NCBI RefSeq assembly: GCF_001953305.1
Contig: NZ_MTFE01000010.1
Span: 1,592,961 to 1,632,685, forward strand
From: Cnuella takakiae
Lineage (GTDB): Bacteria; Bacteroidota; Bacteroidia; Chitinophagales; Chitinophagaceae
Direction: 5' to 3'
Length of the DNA: 39,725 nt
This document shows, piece by piece, positions 6,141 to 15,371 of the stretch. The notes beneath the pieces were generated by a model, which worked only from the letters and a program-made list of their open reading frames with translations, was not told the DNA's origin and searched no databases. The translations under genes and the position numbers were made by a program. Each line of letters begins with the position of its first letter. Positions within the stretch are counted from its first letter, which is position 1.

Positions 6141-8249
6141 TTGGAAATCAAACGCGACATATTGTGGAGAGTGTACCTAAGCTTTATCGGCATTGGGGTA
6201 CTGAGCCTGATGGTGTTGGGTCGTGCGTTTTATATCCAGCAGGTACAGGGCGATTACTGGCGGGGCATGTCGGACAGCCTTCACCAGAAATTTGTGACCC
6301 TGGAAGCGGAGCGCGGAACCATTTATTCGGAAGACGGTCAGATGCTGTCTACCTCTATTCCTTATTTCGACATCTACATGGATTTCGGCGCCGAAGGGCT
6401 GCGTGATAAAAACGGCAAGCGTTTCCGCGAAAACGTGGACTCGCTTTCTTATCATCTTGCTGCGCTTTTTGCCGAAAAATCAGCAGCAGTGATCAAGAAA
6501 GAACTGCAACTGGCCTACAACCAAAAGAACCGCTACTACCTCATTCATAAAGGGCTCTCGTTTGACCAGTACAAAATGTTCCGCGAGTTTCCGCTGGTAC
6601 GTATGGGCCGCAACAGGAGCGGCATCATCGCCGAGGTAAAAACCAAAAGGCTTAATCCTTTTGGGTTGCTCGCCAAGCGAACCATTGGACTGGCAAGGGA
6701 AAATGCGCAGAACGTAGGCCTGGAAAGGACCTACGATACTTTGTTAAAAGGCACATCGGGTCACCGCCTGGTGCGCTTTATTGCCGGAGGCGCCGCCGTG
6801 CCGGTGGATGGCTACCAGATCGATCCTACCAATGGCAAGGATATCATCACCACCATTGATGTGAACATTCAGGACATTGCCGAGAACGCGTTGATGAAGA
6901 TGATGGTGGAAAGCGAGGCGCAGCACGGTACCTGCATTGTGATGGAAACCAAAACCGGTAAGATTAAGGCCATTGCCAACCTGGGCCGCACCGGCGAAGG
7001 GGTGTACGATGAAAACCTGAACTACGCACTGCAAACAACCGAGCCCGGTTCTACCATCAAGCTGGCCACGCTGCTGGCGGTATTGGATGGTGGTTATAGC
7101 AAGATCAATGATGCGGTGTCGGTCGGTTCGGCGGGCCGCGAGTTTGTAGGCGTGCGCAACATCACCGATGCCGAACGTTCGCCCAAACCCGTACTTACCG
7201 TTCGCGAAACATTTGCACACAGCTCCAATGTAGGTATGGCCAAACTGGCCCTCAAGGCATTTGGCGACAAACCCGACGAGTTCAAGCAATACCTCCAGAA
7301 ATTTCACCTCGATCGTAAAACCGGTGTAGGACTGGTGGGTGAAGAAGCGCCGCTTTTGCCCCGTTGGAAAAGAAACCGCGAAGGCCTGCATGCCATGCTC
7401 ACCATGGCCTTTGGTTATGCTATTGAAGTAAGCCCTTTGCAAACCCTGATGCTGTACAATGCAGTAGCCAACAATGGCCGCATGATGCGTCCTTACCTGG
7501 TGAACACCATCAAGAGTGATGGCGTGGCCGTGCAGCACTACGAACCCGAAGTGATTGACGAAGCCATTTGCAAGCCCGCCACCATTGCCGCCGCCCGCAG
7601 CAGCATGGAAGCGGTAGTTACCGAAGGTACCGGCAAGCCTGCATTTAAGGATATGCCTTTTGCGGTTGCAGGTAAAACAGGTACCGCCCACGTTGCCGGT
7701 GGCAATGTCAAATATTATGATGGTGTGTACCAGGCATCTTTCGTGGGTTATTTCCCTGCCGAGGCACCTGAGTACAGCTGTATCGTTTTGGTAAAAACAC
7801 GTCCGCATGCGGCCCTCCACTATGGTGGCCAGCTGGCGGCTCCGGTGTTCCGCGAGGTGGCCACCAAGCTCTATGCATTGTATGTGCAAAAGAAAAAGGC
7901 AGTACCCGTACAGGTGCCCATCGATAGTTCGGTGCATGCCTTTGCCGGTTATGCGCCTGATGTGGCTACCGTGCTGCAGGGTACCGGGATGCGCTACCAC
8001 GATTCGGCTGGTAAGGCAGAATGGTACCGTGTGGTAAGTGCTGACAACAGGCCGGTATCGAAAGCAGTACCTGTAGAAAAAAGAAAAGTTCCCGATACGC
8101 GGAATATGACCTTGCGCGATGCGCTTTACCTCCTGGAAAACGAAGGGATGAAAGTAAAGGTAAAAGGCCGCGGTAAGGTAATGGCGCAGGATATTCCCGC
8201 AGGTTCGCCCGTGGTAAAGAACCAGGTAATCACACTTGTATTGAATTGA
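6141..8249 (+). CDS. ftsI: Penicillin-binding transpeptidase with PASTA domain (PBP3/FtsI)
   Basis: Septal class B PBP. The preferred start is the TTG at 6141, giving MEIKRDILWRVYL and 702 residues; the frame stays open to 6063, but those 26 residues are translated repeat. A single membrane helix lies at about 11-27, followed by the non-catalytic PBP dimer domain (GTIYSEDGQMLSTS near 60) and the transpeptidase domain. Catalytic motifs are S304-T-I-K307, S361-S-N363 and K512-T-G514. A PASTA domain fills about 650-702, as in Bacteroidota and SpoVD-type enzymes. The enzyme crosslinks septal peptidoglycan together with FtsW and is a beta-lactam target. murE begins one base after its stop, so they are co-translated. 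Confidence 0.95.
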   Translation: MEIKRDILWRVYLSFIGIGVLSLMVLGRAFYIQQVQGDYWRGMSDSLHQKFVTLEAERGTIYSEDGQMLSTSIPYFDIYMDFGAEGLRDKNGKRFRENVDSLSYHLAALFAEKSAAVIKKELQLAYNQKNRYYLIHKGLSFDQYKMFREFPLVRMGRNRSGIIAEVKTKRLNPFGLLAKRTIGLARENAQNVGLERTYDTLLKGTSGHRLVRFIAGGAAVPVDGYQIDPTNGKDIITTIDVNIQDIAENALMKMMVESEAQHGTCIVMETKTGKIKAIANLGRTGEGVYDENLNYALQTTEPGSTIKLATLLAVLDGGYSKINDAVSVGSAGREFVGVRNITDAERSPKPVLTVRETFAHSSNVGMAKLALKAFGDKPDEFKQYLQKFHLDRKTGVGLVGEEAPLLPRWKRNREGLHAMLTMAFGYAIEVSPLQTLMLYNAVANNGRMMRPYLVNTIKSDGVAVQHYEPEVIDEAICKPATIAAARSSMEAVVTEGTGKPAFKDMPFAVAGKTGTAHVAGGNVKYYDGVYQASFVGYFPAEAPEYSCIVLVKTRPHAALHYGGQLAAPVFREVATKLYALYVQKKKAVPVQVPIDSSVHAFAGYAPDVATVLQGTGMRYHDSAGKAEWYRVVSADNRPVSKAVPVEKRKVPDTRNMTLRDALYLLENEGMKVKVKGRGKVMAQDIPAGSPVVKNQVITLVLN

Positions 8250-8250
8250 T

Positions 8251-9717
8251 TTGAAACAGCTGCAAGAAATATTATATAAGGTAAGCCTCACTGCAGTTGC
8301 AGGGGATACTGCTATCGATGTATCCGGTGTGCAGATCGATTCGCGTGCTGTGCAGCAAGGCTCGCTTTTTATTGCGATTAAAGGTGTGGGTGTAGATGGC
8401 CACCAGTTCATAGGTAAGGCTATTGAAAAGGGTGCAGTTGCAGTTTTGTGTGAAGATATGCCTGCCGAAAAGCAGGAGGGTATCACCTATGTGCAGGTGC
8501 GCAGCACTTCCGAGGCTGCGGGCCAGGTTGCCCATAATTTTTATGATGCGCCTTCTGCACGTTTCAGCCTGGTAGGTGTTACCGGCACCAATGGTAAAAC
8601 AACCATTGCCACTCTTTTATACAAACTGTTTACTGGCCTGGGTTATACCTGCGGCCTGGTGAGCACCGTTGAAAATATCATTGCCGGTAATGTGGTGCCT
8701 TCCACACACACCACGCCTGATGCGGTTCGCCTCAATGCCCTGCTGAAGCAAATGGCGGATGCAGGTTGCAGCCATGTGTTTATGGAAGTAAGCTCGCATG
8801 CCGTGCACCAGCGCCGCATCGCAGGTTTGCATTTTGCTGGTGCGCTGTTCAGCAATATCACCCACGACCACCTCGACTATCACAAAACATTCGACGAATA
8901 CATCAGGGCCAAGAAAGGCTTCTTTGATGGGTTAACAAATAATGCCTTTGCCATCACCAATGCCGATGATAAACGCGGAATGGTGATGCTGCAAAATACG
9001 GTTGCCAAAACCTATACCTACAGCCTGCGTACCATGGCCGATTTCAAAGGAAAGATCCTTGAGAACAGCCTGAGCGGACTGATGATGACGGTAAACGACC
9101 AAGAAGTGCATTTCCGCCTGATTGGTGAGTTCAATGCGTACAATATCCTGGCGGTATATGGTGCAGCCATCTCCCTGGGTGAGGACAAGCAGGAAGTACT
9201 GCAGGTGCTGAGTGCACTCACCAGTGCCGAAGGCCGGTTCGATTACCTCGTTTCGCACAATGAAGGTGTAATTGGTATTGTGGATTATGCGCACACACCT
9301 GATGCCTTGTTGAACGTATTGGCAACCATCAACAAACTGCGTACCGGCGAAGAGCAGGTGATTACCGTAGTGGGTTGTGGTGGCGACCGCGACAAAGCCA
9401 AACGTCCCATCATGGGCGAGGTGGCCTGCGAGCATAGCCATAAAGTCATTTTCACTTCCGATAACCCACGCAGTGAAGACCCTGCACAGATACTGGCCGA
9501 AATGGAAACGGGACTGAAAACGGCACAACGCCGCAAGTTCCTCTCCATTGCCGATCGCAAACAAGCTATCAAAACTGCGGTGAGCATGGCCGGCCCCAAG
9601 GATATTATCCTCATTGCCGGAAAAGGCCACGAGAAGTACCAGGAGATCAAAGGCGTGAAGCACCACTTTGATGATAAAGAGGTGTTGATGGAGGTGTTTA
9701 AAGAATTAGAGAAATAG
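8251..9717 (+). CDS. murE: UDP-MurNAc-tripeptide synthetase (meso-DAP adding)
   Basis: MurE ligase, 488 residues, starting with TTG one base after ftsI. It adds the third amino acid to UDP-MurNAc-L-Ala-D-Glu using ATP. Domains: N-terminal UDP-binding domain (VDSRAV-like QIDSRAVQQGSLFIA near 27-42), central ATPase with the P-loop TGTNGKTT (111-118) and the SSHA motif (EVSSHAV), and the C-terminal domain with D404-N-P-R407. DNPR is the known signature of meso-diaminopimelate specificity, so this organism should have a DAP-type peptidoglycan. The last part, IAGKGHEKYQ, is also typical. An 88-bp repeat spacer separates it from mraY. Confidence 0.96.
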   Translation: MKQLQEILYKVSLTAVAGDTAIDVSGVQIDSRAVQQGSLFIAIKGVGVDGHQFIGKAIEKGAVAVLCEDMPAEKQEGITYVQVRSTSEAAGQVAHNFYDAPSARFSLVGVTGTNGKTTIATLLYKLFTGLGYTCGLVSTVENIIAGNVVPSTHTTPDAVRLNALLKQMADAGCSHVFMEVSSHAVHQRRIAGLHFAGALFSNITHDHLDYHKTFDEYIRAKKGFFDGLTNNAFAITNADDKRGMVMLQNTVAKTYTYSLRTMADFKGKILENSLSGLMMTVNDQEVHFRLIGEFNAYNILAVYGAAISLGEDKQEVLQVLSALTSAEGRFDYLVSHNEGVIGIVDYAHTPDALLNVLATINKLRTGEEQVITVVGCGGDRDKAKRPIMGEVACEHSHKVIFTSDNPRSEDPAQILAEMETGLKTAQRRKFLSIADRKQAIKTAVSMAGPKDIILIAGKGHEKYQEIKGVKHHFDDKEVLMEVFKELEK

Positions 9718-9718
9718 C

Positions 9719-9788
9719 TTTTGGCTTTTAGCCTTTATCTGTTAGCTAGCCAACCGCCAACAGCTAAGGGCCAATAGCCATTACCCAA
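9719..9788. repeat. Inverted word repeat between murE and mraY
   Basis: TTGGCTTTTAGCC and CTGTTAGCT are mirrored by AACAGCTAA and GGCCAATAGCC, giving an imperfect hairpin. This is another family of spacer repeat, unlike those at the other junctions. Confidence 0.5.
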
Positions 9789-9805
9789 TAAAGACAAAGA
9801 GCTGA

Positions 9806-11083
9806 ATGTTATATCACTTATTTGAATGGTTACGCAACAATGGCACAAACTTCCCGGGTGTTGAGCTCTTTCGCTTCATCACCTTCCGGGTACTGATTGC
9901 GGTATTGTTGTCGCTGATCATTACTACCGTTTATGGCAAGCGCCTCATCAACTACCTGCGCAACAAGCAGGTGGGCGAGGGTGTGCGCGACCTGGGCCTT
10001 GCGGGCGAGCAGATGAAGAAGGGCACGCCAACCATGGGCGGTATCATCATCATCCTGGCGATCCTGATACCAACGCTGTTGCTGGCCAACCTCGAGAAGG
10101 TATACATACGCCTGATGATTGTAAGCACCATCTGGTTGGGTGTGATTGGTTTTATCGACGATTACCTGAAGCTGAAGGCAAAGCGGCTGGCACAACAGGC
10201 AGGGCAGGCATACAAAAAAACAGATGCCGATGGTTTGGCCGGTTGGTTCAAGATCCTAGGCCAGGTAGGCCTTGGTGTGATCATTGGTGCTACGCTTTAC
10301 TTCAACGATAATGTGACCATCTGGCGTGAGTTCCAGGGTGTGCCCAAGGCAGACAATGCGGACGTTTTCTCCCGCGAGGTAAATGGCCGCACCAAGTATT
10401 TTGTAGAAGCGAAAGACCCGGTAACTACCATTCCTTTTGTAAAGAACCACGAGTTCAACTACAGCAAGTTGCTGCCCGAAGCAGTGCGCCCTTATAGCTG
10501 GGTGCTGTTTATCGGTATTGTCATTTTTATCATCACGGCGGTTTCCAATGGCTCCAATATCACCGATGGTTTGGACGGGTTGGCAACCGGTACTTCGGCG
10601 CTGATTGGTGTTTGCCTGGGCATATTCGCCTATGCAAGTGGTAACCTGCTGCTGGCCGATTACCTCAATATCATGTACATACCCAACCTGGGTGAGCTGT
10701 CCATTTTTATTGGTGCCATGATCGGTGCTTGTGTGGGCTTCCTGTGGTACAACTCATTCCCGGCACAGGTATTCATGGGCGATACCGGTTCGCTCACGCT
10801 GGGTGGTATCATCGCGGCCCTGGCCATCATTGTACACAAGGAACTGCTCATTCCCATTTTCTGCGGGGTGTTCCTCGTAGAAAACCTGAGCGTGATGATG
10901 CAGGTGAGTTATTTCAAGTACACCAAGAAGAAATACGGTGAAGGCAGAAGGATTTTCTTAATGAGCCCGCTGCACCACCACTATCAAAAGAAAGGCTATC
11001 ACGAAGCGAAGATTGTAACGCGTTTCTGGATCGTAACCCTGCTCTGCGTAGTGTTTTCGATTGTAACGCTGAAGCTGAGATAA
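9806..11083 (+). CDS. mraY: Phospho-N-acetylmuramoyl-pentapeptide-transferase
   Basis: MraY, 425 residues, an integral membrane enzyme that joins phospho-MurNAc-pentapeptide to undecaprenyl phosphate, forming lipid I. Seen: [13 protein letters not shown] near 72-84, the paired aspartates in [42 protein letters not shown] and the His-rich [13 protein letters not shown] near the C-terminus. About ten hydrophobic helices are apparent. It is longer than proteobacterial MraY (about 360) because of an extra hydrophilic loop at roughly 165-226, which as far as I know is usual in Bacteroidota. It precedes murD with a repeat-containing gap of 103 bp. Confidence 0.96.
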   Translation: MLYHLFEWLRNNGTNFPGVELFRFITFRVLIAVLLSLIITTVYGKRLINYLRNKQVGEGVRDLGLAGEQMKKGTPTMGGIIIILAILIPTLLLANLEKVYIRLMIVSTIWLGVIGFIDDYLKLKAKRLAQQAGQAYKKTDADGLAGWFKILGQVGLGVIIGATLYFNDNVTIWREFQGVPKADNADVFSREVNGRTKYFVEAKDPVTTIPFVKNHEFNYSKLLPEAVRPYSWVLFIGIVIFIITAVSNGSNITDGLDGLATGTSALIGVCLGIFAYASGNLLLADYLNIMYIPNLGELSIFIGAMIGACVGFLWYNSFPAQVFMGDTGSLTLGGIIAALAIIVHKELLIPIFCGVFLVENLSVMMQVSYFKYTKKKYGEGRRIFLMSPLHHHYQKKGYHEAKIVTRFWIVTLLCVVFSIVTLKLR

Positions 11084-11087
11084 GAGC

Positions 11088-11120
11088 GGCCCCTCCCCGG
11101 CCCTCCCCGGTGGGGAGGGA
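11088..11120. repeat. GC-rich palindromic repeat between mraY and murD
   Basis: CCCTCCCCGG is followed by TGGGGAGGGA, forming a compact hairpin just after the mraY stop. It belongs to the same family as copies at 11221, 14164 and 15299. Confidence 0.75.
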
Positions 11121-11186
11121 GCAAAGAAAGAGGCTGACTGTAAATAGATAGAAAAGGCAAACTGTACCAAGGAAAACTAAACGTCA

Positions 11187-12605
11187 ATGATAAACCTGTC
11201 GCAACATAATTCGGGACTTGCCCCTACCTCCCCCTCCACCGGAGGGGGCCGGGGGGAGGCCGGTGGGGGGAGGACCTCTCTTGTTGTTCTAGGCGGAGGC
11301 GAGAGCGGCGTGGGTGCCGCCATCTTAGCCAAAAAGGAAGGCTATGATGTGGTGCTGATGGATGAAGGTTCTTTGAAAGCTGGTTATCGTAGCGAACTGG
11401 AAGCGGCAGGCATCGCGTTCCTTGAAGGTAGCATTGATGGTGAAAAACTGCTGGCAGCTGCTGAAGTGGTGAAAAGCCCGGGCATTCCGGAAAAGAATGA
11501 ATGGGTGAAAAAGATCAGGGCTAAAGGTATCCCGGTGATATCGGAGATCGAGCTGGCATACCGCCATAAAGGCGACAGCAGGATCATCGCCATTACAGGT
11601 TCCAATGGCAAGACCACCACCACTTCGCTGATCTATCATATCTGCAAAGTGGGCGAACTGGATTGTGCGCTGGTAGGCAATATCGGTTACTCTTTTGCCC
11701 GCCAGGTGGCCGAAGATCCCAAGCCCCTGTATGTGTGTGAGATCAGTTCTTTTCAGCTCGATGATATTTTAACGTTCCGCCCCGATGTGGCGGTGCTGCT
11801 CAATATCACCGAAGACCACCTGGATCGCTACAACTACCAGTTTGAAAACTATGCGGCAGCCAAGTTTCGCATCATGATGAACCAACTGCCAACGGATCAT
11901 TTTATTTATAACGAGGACGACGAAGTGATCGTGAATCACTTAAAACATAATTCAATTACAGCTAATCAACTACCGATTACCATGAAGAAGGAAGTAGCCA
12001 AGGGCGCACAGATCAAGGACAACGAGCTGCAGGTGAAAACCGGTAACGAGCCGCTTGAAATGAGCGTGTACGATTTTGCATTGAAAGGAAAACACAACCA
12101 GTACAACACAATGGCAGCATGTGTGGCGGGTTCTACCATGGACATCCGCAAAAACAAGATCCGCGAAGCGGTGCAAACATTCTCCAGCCTGGAGCATCGC
12201 ATGGAGCCCGTGCTCACCGTGCGGGGTGTTGATTTTATCAACGACTCCAAAGCTACCAATGTAAACAGCACCTGGTATGCACTGGAAAGCATGACCAAGC
12301 CTACCGTGCTCATCATGGGTGGTGTGGATAAAGGCAACGACTATTCGCTGATCATGGAGCTGATCCAGGAGAAGGTGAAAACCATCGTTTGCATGGGTAC
12401 CGATAACAGCAAGATTGAAGCGGCCTTCAAAGATGTGGTGCCCGTGGTAAGCACCGGCAACGCCGAAGATGCCGTGAAAGCTGCTTTTGCTGCCGCTGTT
12501 CCCGGTGATGCTGTGTTGATGAGCCCTGCCTGCGCTTCTTTCGACCTGTTTCGCAACTATGAAGACCGCGGAACCCAGTTCAAGAACGCTGTGAAAAATC
12601 TGTAA
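11187..12605 (+). CDS. murD: UDP-N-acetylmuramoylalanine--D-glutamate ligase
   Basis: MurD, 472 residues, adds D-glutamate to UDP-MurNAc-L-Ala with ATP. The conserved protein begins at SLVVLGGGESGVGAAI (about residue 31). Further motifs are KSPGIPEKN, the P-loop GSNGKTTTT (138-146), EISSFQLDD, NITEDHLDRY, HRMEPV and NDSKATN, then MGGVDKGNDY and the C-terminal SPACASFDLFRNYEDRG. There is no start codon between the ATG at 11187 and residue 31, so the first 30 residues must be translated. About 18 of them (roughly 12-29, Gly/Pro/Arg-rich) come from a GC-rich palindromic repeat. This N-terminal insertion in an essential enzyme is the gene's main oddity. Confidence 0.95.
   Translation: MINLSQHNSGLAPTSPSTGGGRGEAGGGRTSLVVLGGGESGVGAAILAKKEGYDVVLMDEGSLKAGYRSELEAAGIAFLEGSIDGEKLLAAAEVVKSPGIPEKNEWVKKIRAKGIPVISEIELAYRHKGDSRIIAITGSNGKTTTTSLIYHICKVGELDCALVGNIGYSFARQVAEDPKPLYVCEISSFQLDDILTFRPDVAVLLNITEDHLDRYNYQFENYAAAKFRIMMNQLPTDHFIYNEDDEVIVNHLKHNSITANQLPITMKKEVAKGAQIKDNELQVKTGNEPLEMSVYDFALKGKHNQYNTMAACVAGSTMDIRKNKIREAVQTFSSLEHRMEPVLTVRGVDFINDSKATNVNSTWYALESMTKPTVLIMGGVDKGNDYSLIMELIQEKVKTIVCMGTDNSKIEAAFKDVVPVVSTGNAEDAVKAAFAAAVPGDAVLMSPACASFDLFRNYEDRGTQFKNAVKNL
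11221..11273. repeat. GC-rich palindromic repeat inside murD
   Basis: The unit CCTCCCCCTCCACCGGAGGG is followed by GCCGGGGGGAGGCCGG and GTGGGGGGAGG, an extended version of the family. It lies within the reading frame and encodes the peptide SPSTGGGRGEAGGGR. Confidence 0.8.
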
Positions 12606-12612
12606 TTGAGTT

Positions 12613-12693
12613 AGGAACCACGGAGCCACATGCGACACATTGGAACACAGATTAACTGTGTAACTCCGTGTTCCTCTGTGACTCCGTGGTTCA
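12613..12693. repeat. Nested inverted repeat between murD and ftsW
   Basis: GAACCACGGAG (12615-12625) pairs with CTCCGTGGTTC (12682-12692). Inside it GGAACAC pairs with GTGTTCC, and CACAG-ATTAA-CTGTG forms the tip. The result is a long cruciform-like hairpin ending 18 bp before the ftsW start. Confidence 0.7.
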
Positions 12694-12710
12694 AAAGATA
12701 AGCCACCGCT

Positions 12711-14117
12711 ATGGACGAATTGTTGAACATACCCACATCGCTGAAGGGATTGAAGCATAGGCCACATGGTGACAAGACCATCTGGGGCTTGGTGCTGTTG
12801 CTGGGATTGGTATCGTTGCTGGTAGTGTACAGTGCTACGGGTTCGCTTGCGTACAAGATGTACAAGGGCAATACCGAAGTGTACCTGTTCAAGCAGTTTG
12901 CCTTCATCATTATTGGTTTCCTGGTGATCTATTTCGCCCACCGGGTAAACTATACCATCTATTCCAAGATCGCCAAGGTGATCTTCCTGTTGTCTATTCC
13001 CTTGTTATTGTATACCCTTTTCTTCGGGGTGACACTCAACGAGGGTAGCCGCTGGATCAAGCTGCCGATCATCAACTTGACCATGCAGACTTCTGACCTG
13101 GCCAAGCTGGGACTGTTTATGTACCTGGCCCGTTTGCTCAGTAAGAAGCAGAAAAACATCAAGGATTTTAAAAAAGGTTTTATACCGGTGATGCTGCCTG
13201 TGGCGGCTACCTGTTTGTTGATTGCGCCCGCCAACCTGTCAACCGCATTGTTGCTTGGTTCCAGTTGCATGGTGTTGCTCTTCATTGGCCGTGTGGCAAC
13301 AAAGCACCTGCTGATGGTAATGGGCGCAGCGCTGGTTCCCATTATTGCCCTGGTAATGGCTGCGGTTATCAGCCACAAGACTGCCAGCGATGTAGAAGAG
13401 GAAGTGGTTGCTAAAAAAGAAGAGCGTAGTGCGCTTACCCGCCGGGTAAGTACCTGGGTGAGCCGCGTAGAGAACTTTATGTACGGCGACAAGGAAGCTG
13501 CCGATGATAACCTGTACCAGGTAAACCAGGCCAAAATCGCTATTGCCAAAGGCGGCTTCCTCGGCAAGGGGCCCGGCAACAGCGAGCAGCGCAATTTTTT
13601 GCCGCAGGCCTACAACGACTTTATCTATGCCATCATCATCGAGGAGTATGGTCTCCTGGGTGGTGCCTTCATCATATTCGTGTACATGGTATTTCTGTAC
13701 CGCAGCATACGCCTGTTCAAGCGATGCCCTTATGCATTTGGAGCCTTCCTGGCACTGGGACTTTCGTTTACGCTGGTGCTGCAGGCTATGGCCAACATGG
13801 CGGTGAACGTAAACCTCTTCCCGGTAACGGGTGTAACCCTGCCGCTGGTAAGTATGGGGGGTAGTTCATTCCTGTTTACCTGTTTGTCCATCGGCATTAT
13901 CCTGAGTGTTGCCCGCAACGTGGAGCAACTGGAAGGTAAGGCCGCACTGGCCGAAGAGCGGGCCGCTTTAAAAGCAGCAAAAGCAGTGGAAGCGGGTGAA
14001 GATGCAGTAGATGCAGAACAGGAGGCAGTAGCAGTAGAAGCACTTAATGGTTTGAAGGGTAAAACCAACTCCGGTAAAAAGCTGGAACCCTTATCTGAAG
14101 ATTCACTGCCTTTCTAA
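12711..14117 (+). CDS. ftsW: Lipid II polymerase FtsW (SEDS family)
   Basis: FtsW, 468 residues, polytopic membrane glycosyltransferase that polymerises lipid II at the septum with FtsI. Family marks: VYSATGSLAYK after the first helix, NEGSRWIKLP, QTSDLAKLGLFMYLAR, FLGKGPGNSEQRNFLPQAYNDFIYAIIIEEYGLLGG, and NLFPVTGVTLPLVSMGGSS. A hydrophilic insertion rich in Lys/Glu (about 225-265) precedes the GKGPG loop. The C-terminal tail (about 400-468) is Ala/Glu-rich, cytoplasmic and low-complexity. The start is the ATG at 12711, behind a strong inverted repeat. murG follows after 11 bp. Confidence 0.96.
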   Translation: MDELLNIPTSLKGLKHRPHGDKTIWGLVLLLGLVSLLVVYSATGSLAYKMYKGNTEVYLFKQFAFIIIGFLVIYFAHRVNYTIYSKIAKVIFLLSIPLLLYTLFFGVTLNEGSRWIKLPIINLTMQTSDLAKLGLFMYLARLLSKKQKNIKDFKKGFIPVMLPVAATCLLIAPANLSTALLLGSSCMVLLFIGRVATKHLLMVMGAALVPIIALVMAAVISHKTASDVEEEVVAKKEERSALTRRVSTWVSRVENFMYGDKEAADDNLYQVNQAKIAIAKGGFLGKGPGNSEQRNFLPQAYNDFIYAIIIEEYGLLGGAFIIFVYMVFLYRSIRLFKRCPYAFGAFLALGLSFTLVLQAMANMAVNVNLFPVTGVTLPLVSMGGSSFLFTCLSIGIILSVARNVEQLEGKAALAEERAALKAAKAVEAGEDAVDAEQEAVAVEALNGLKGKTNSGKKLEPLSEDSLPF

Positions 14118-14128
14118 ATAAATAATTG

Positions 14129-15295
14129 ATGACGCAAGTAAATACCAATACAAGGAGTGCTACTTCCTCCCTCCCCACCGGGGAGGGCCGGGGGGAGGCT
14201 TTGCGCGTCATCATTGCCGGTGGTGGCACAGGTGGTCATATTTTTCCTGCCATTGCCATTGCCAATGCCCTCCAAAAACAATATCCCAACACGGAGATTT
14301 TGTTTGTTGGTGCGAAGGGAAAGATGGAGATGGAGAAGGTGCCGCAGGCCGGTTACCGCATCGAAGGATTGGATATTGCAGGCTTCAACAGGAGCGCTTT
14401 GTGGAAGAATATTTTGCTGCCGGTAAAATTGCTAAAAAGCTTTTGGCAGGTACGCGTAATTATACGCAAATTTGCGCCCCACTTGGTAGTAGGCGTGGGT
14501 GGTTATTCTACCTTTCCGGTACTGCGTTTTGCGCAGGCCAAAGGCATTCCCACCTTCATTCATGAGGCCAATTCTTTTGCCGGCAAATCCAATATGTTGC
14601 TGGCAAAAGGTGCAACCAAAGTGTACACCGGTACCGGTGGCATGGAACAATTTTTCCCTGCCGAAAAGATCATGGTCACCGGCAACCCGGTACGTACCAG
14701 CATCGCCAATGCAAGTATTGCAAAAGCCGATGCGCTGAAGTTCTTTGGATTCGATGCAAATAAAAAGACCATCCTGGTTGTTGGTGGAAGCCTTGGCGCC
14801 AAAGCCATCAACGAGGCGGTAGATAAGCACCTCGATACTTTGCTTGCCGAAGGGCTGCAACTGATCTGGCAAACGGGCAAGCCTTATGGTGCCCGCGGTA
14901 AAGAAAGAGCCGAAGGCAAAGCGAGTGTTTGGGTCAACGAATTCATCACGCAAATGGAGCAGGCTTATGCCGCCGCCGATGTGGTGATTTCAAGAGCCGG
15001 TGCCATGTCGGTAGCAGAGCTGTCGATGCTGGGTAAGCCAACGGTATTTGTGCCTTATCCTTTCGCCGCCGAAGATCACCAAACCGCCAATGCGCAGTAC
15101 CTGGTGCAAAAGGGCGCTGCACTGATGGTGAAGGATGGCGAGGCAATTGATAAAGTGGTGCCGCTGGCAATAAGCCTGGCAAAGGACGAGCAGCAGCAGG
15201 TGCAGCTGTCGCAAAACATAAAGAAAGAAGGCGTGCAGAACGCCGATGAGATAATTGCTGCTTCTATTTTGAAAGAAGTAGGAGTAGCTAAATAA
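14129..15295 (+). CDS. murG: UDP-GlcNAc:lipid I N-acetylglucosaminyltransferase
   Basis: MurG converts lipid I to lipid II on the inner membrane face. From the ATG at 14129 it has 388 residues. The conserved fold starts with LRVIIAGGGTGGHIFPAIAIANAL; the glycine loop GGGTGGH is at 31-37. Later motifs are GVGGYSTFPVLRFAQ, HEANSFAGKSN, GNPVRTSI, GGSLGAKAIN, SRAGAMSVAEL and PFAAEDHQTANA. Residues 12-23 (SSLPTGEGRGEA) are read from a GC-rich palindromic repeat. An in-frame TTG at 14201, placed 2 bases after GGGGGAGG in that repeat, could start the protein right at the conserved fold, so the start is not settled. A TTG just before the ATG (14126) is ignored. Confidence 0.95.
   Translation: MTQVNTNTRSATSSLPTGEGRGEALRVIIAGGGTGGHIFPAIAIANALQKQYPNTEILFVGAKGKMEMEKVPQAGYRIEGLDIAGFNRSALWKNILLPVKLLKSFWQVRVIIRKFAPHLVVGVGGYSTFPVLRFAQAKGIPTFIHEANSFAGKSNMLLAKGATKVYTGTGGMEQFFPAEKIMVTGNPVRTSIANASIAKADALKFFGFDANKKTILVVGGSLGAKAINEAVDKHLDTLLAEGLQLIWQTGKPYGARGKERAEGKASVWVNEFITQMEQAYAAADVVISRAGAMSVAELSMLGKPTVFVPYPFAAEDHQTANAQYLVQKGAALMVKDGEAIDKVVPLAISLAKDEQQQVQLSQNIKKEGVQNADEIIAASILKEVGVAK
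14164..14200. repeat. GC-rich palindromic repeat inside the 5' end of murG
   Basis: CCTCCCTCCCCACCGGGGAG is followed by GGCCGGGGGGAGGCT. It closely matches the repeat within murD and the one after murG, and is read in the frame giving SLPTGEGRGEA. Confidence 0.8.
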
Positions 15296-15298
15296 ACA

Positions 15299-15336
15299 GG
15301 GGCCTTCCAACCCCCTCCCCACCGGGGAGGGGCTCC
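15299..15336. repeat. GC-rich palindromic repeat between murG and murC
   Basis: CCCCCTCCCCACCGGGGAGG followed by GGCTCC, a member of the family at 11088, 11221 and 14164. Here it is intergenic and could also act as a hairpin after murG. Confidence 0.75.
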
Positions 15337-15371
15337 TAATCCAAACCTAAAAGGAAGACTAAAGGGTTAGC

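Noticed and set aside
6744-8486. A 580-codon open frame on the minus strand opposite ftsI and murE
   Set aside because: The plus strand encodes intact catalytic motifs of FtsI and the MurE N-terminus; the antisense frame has Cys/His-rich shadow composition.
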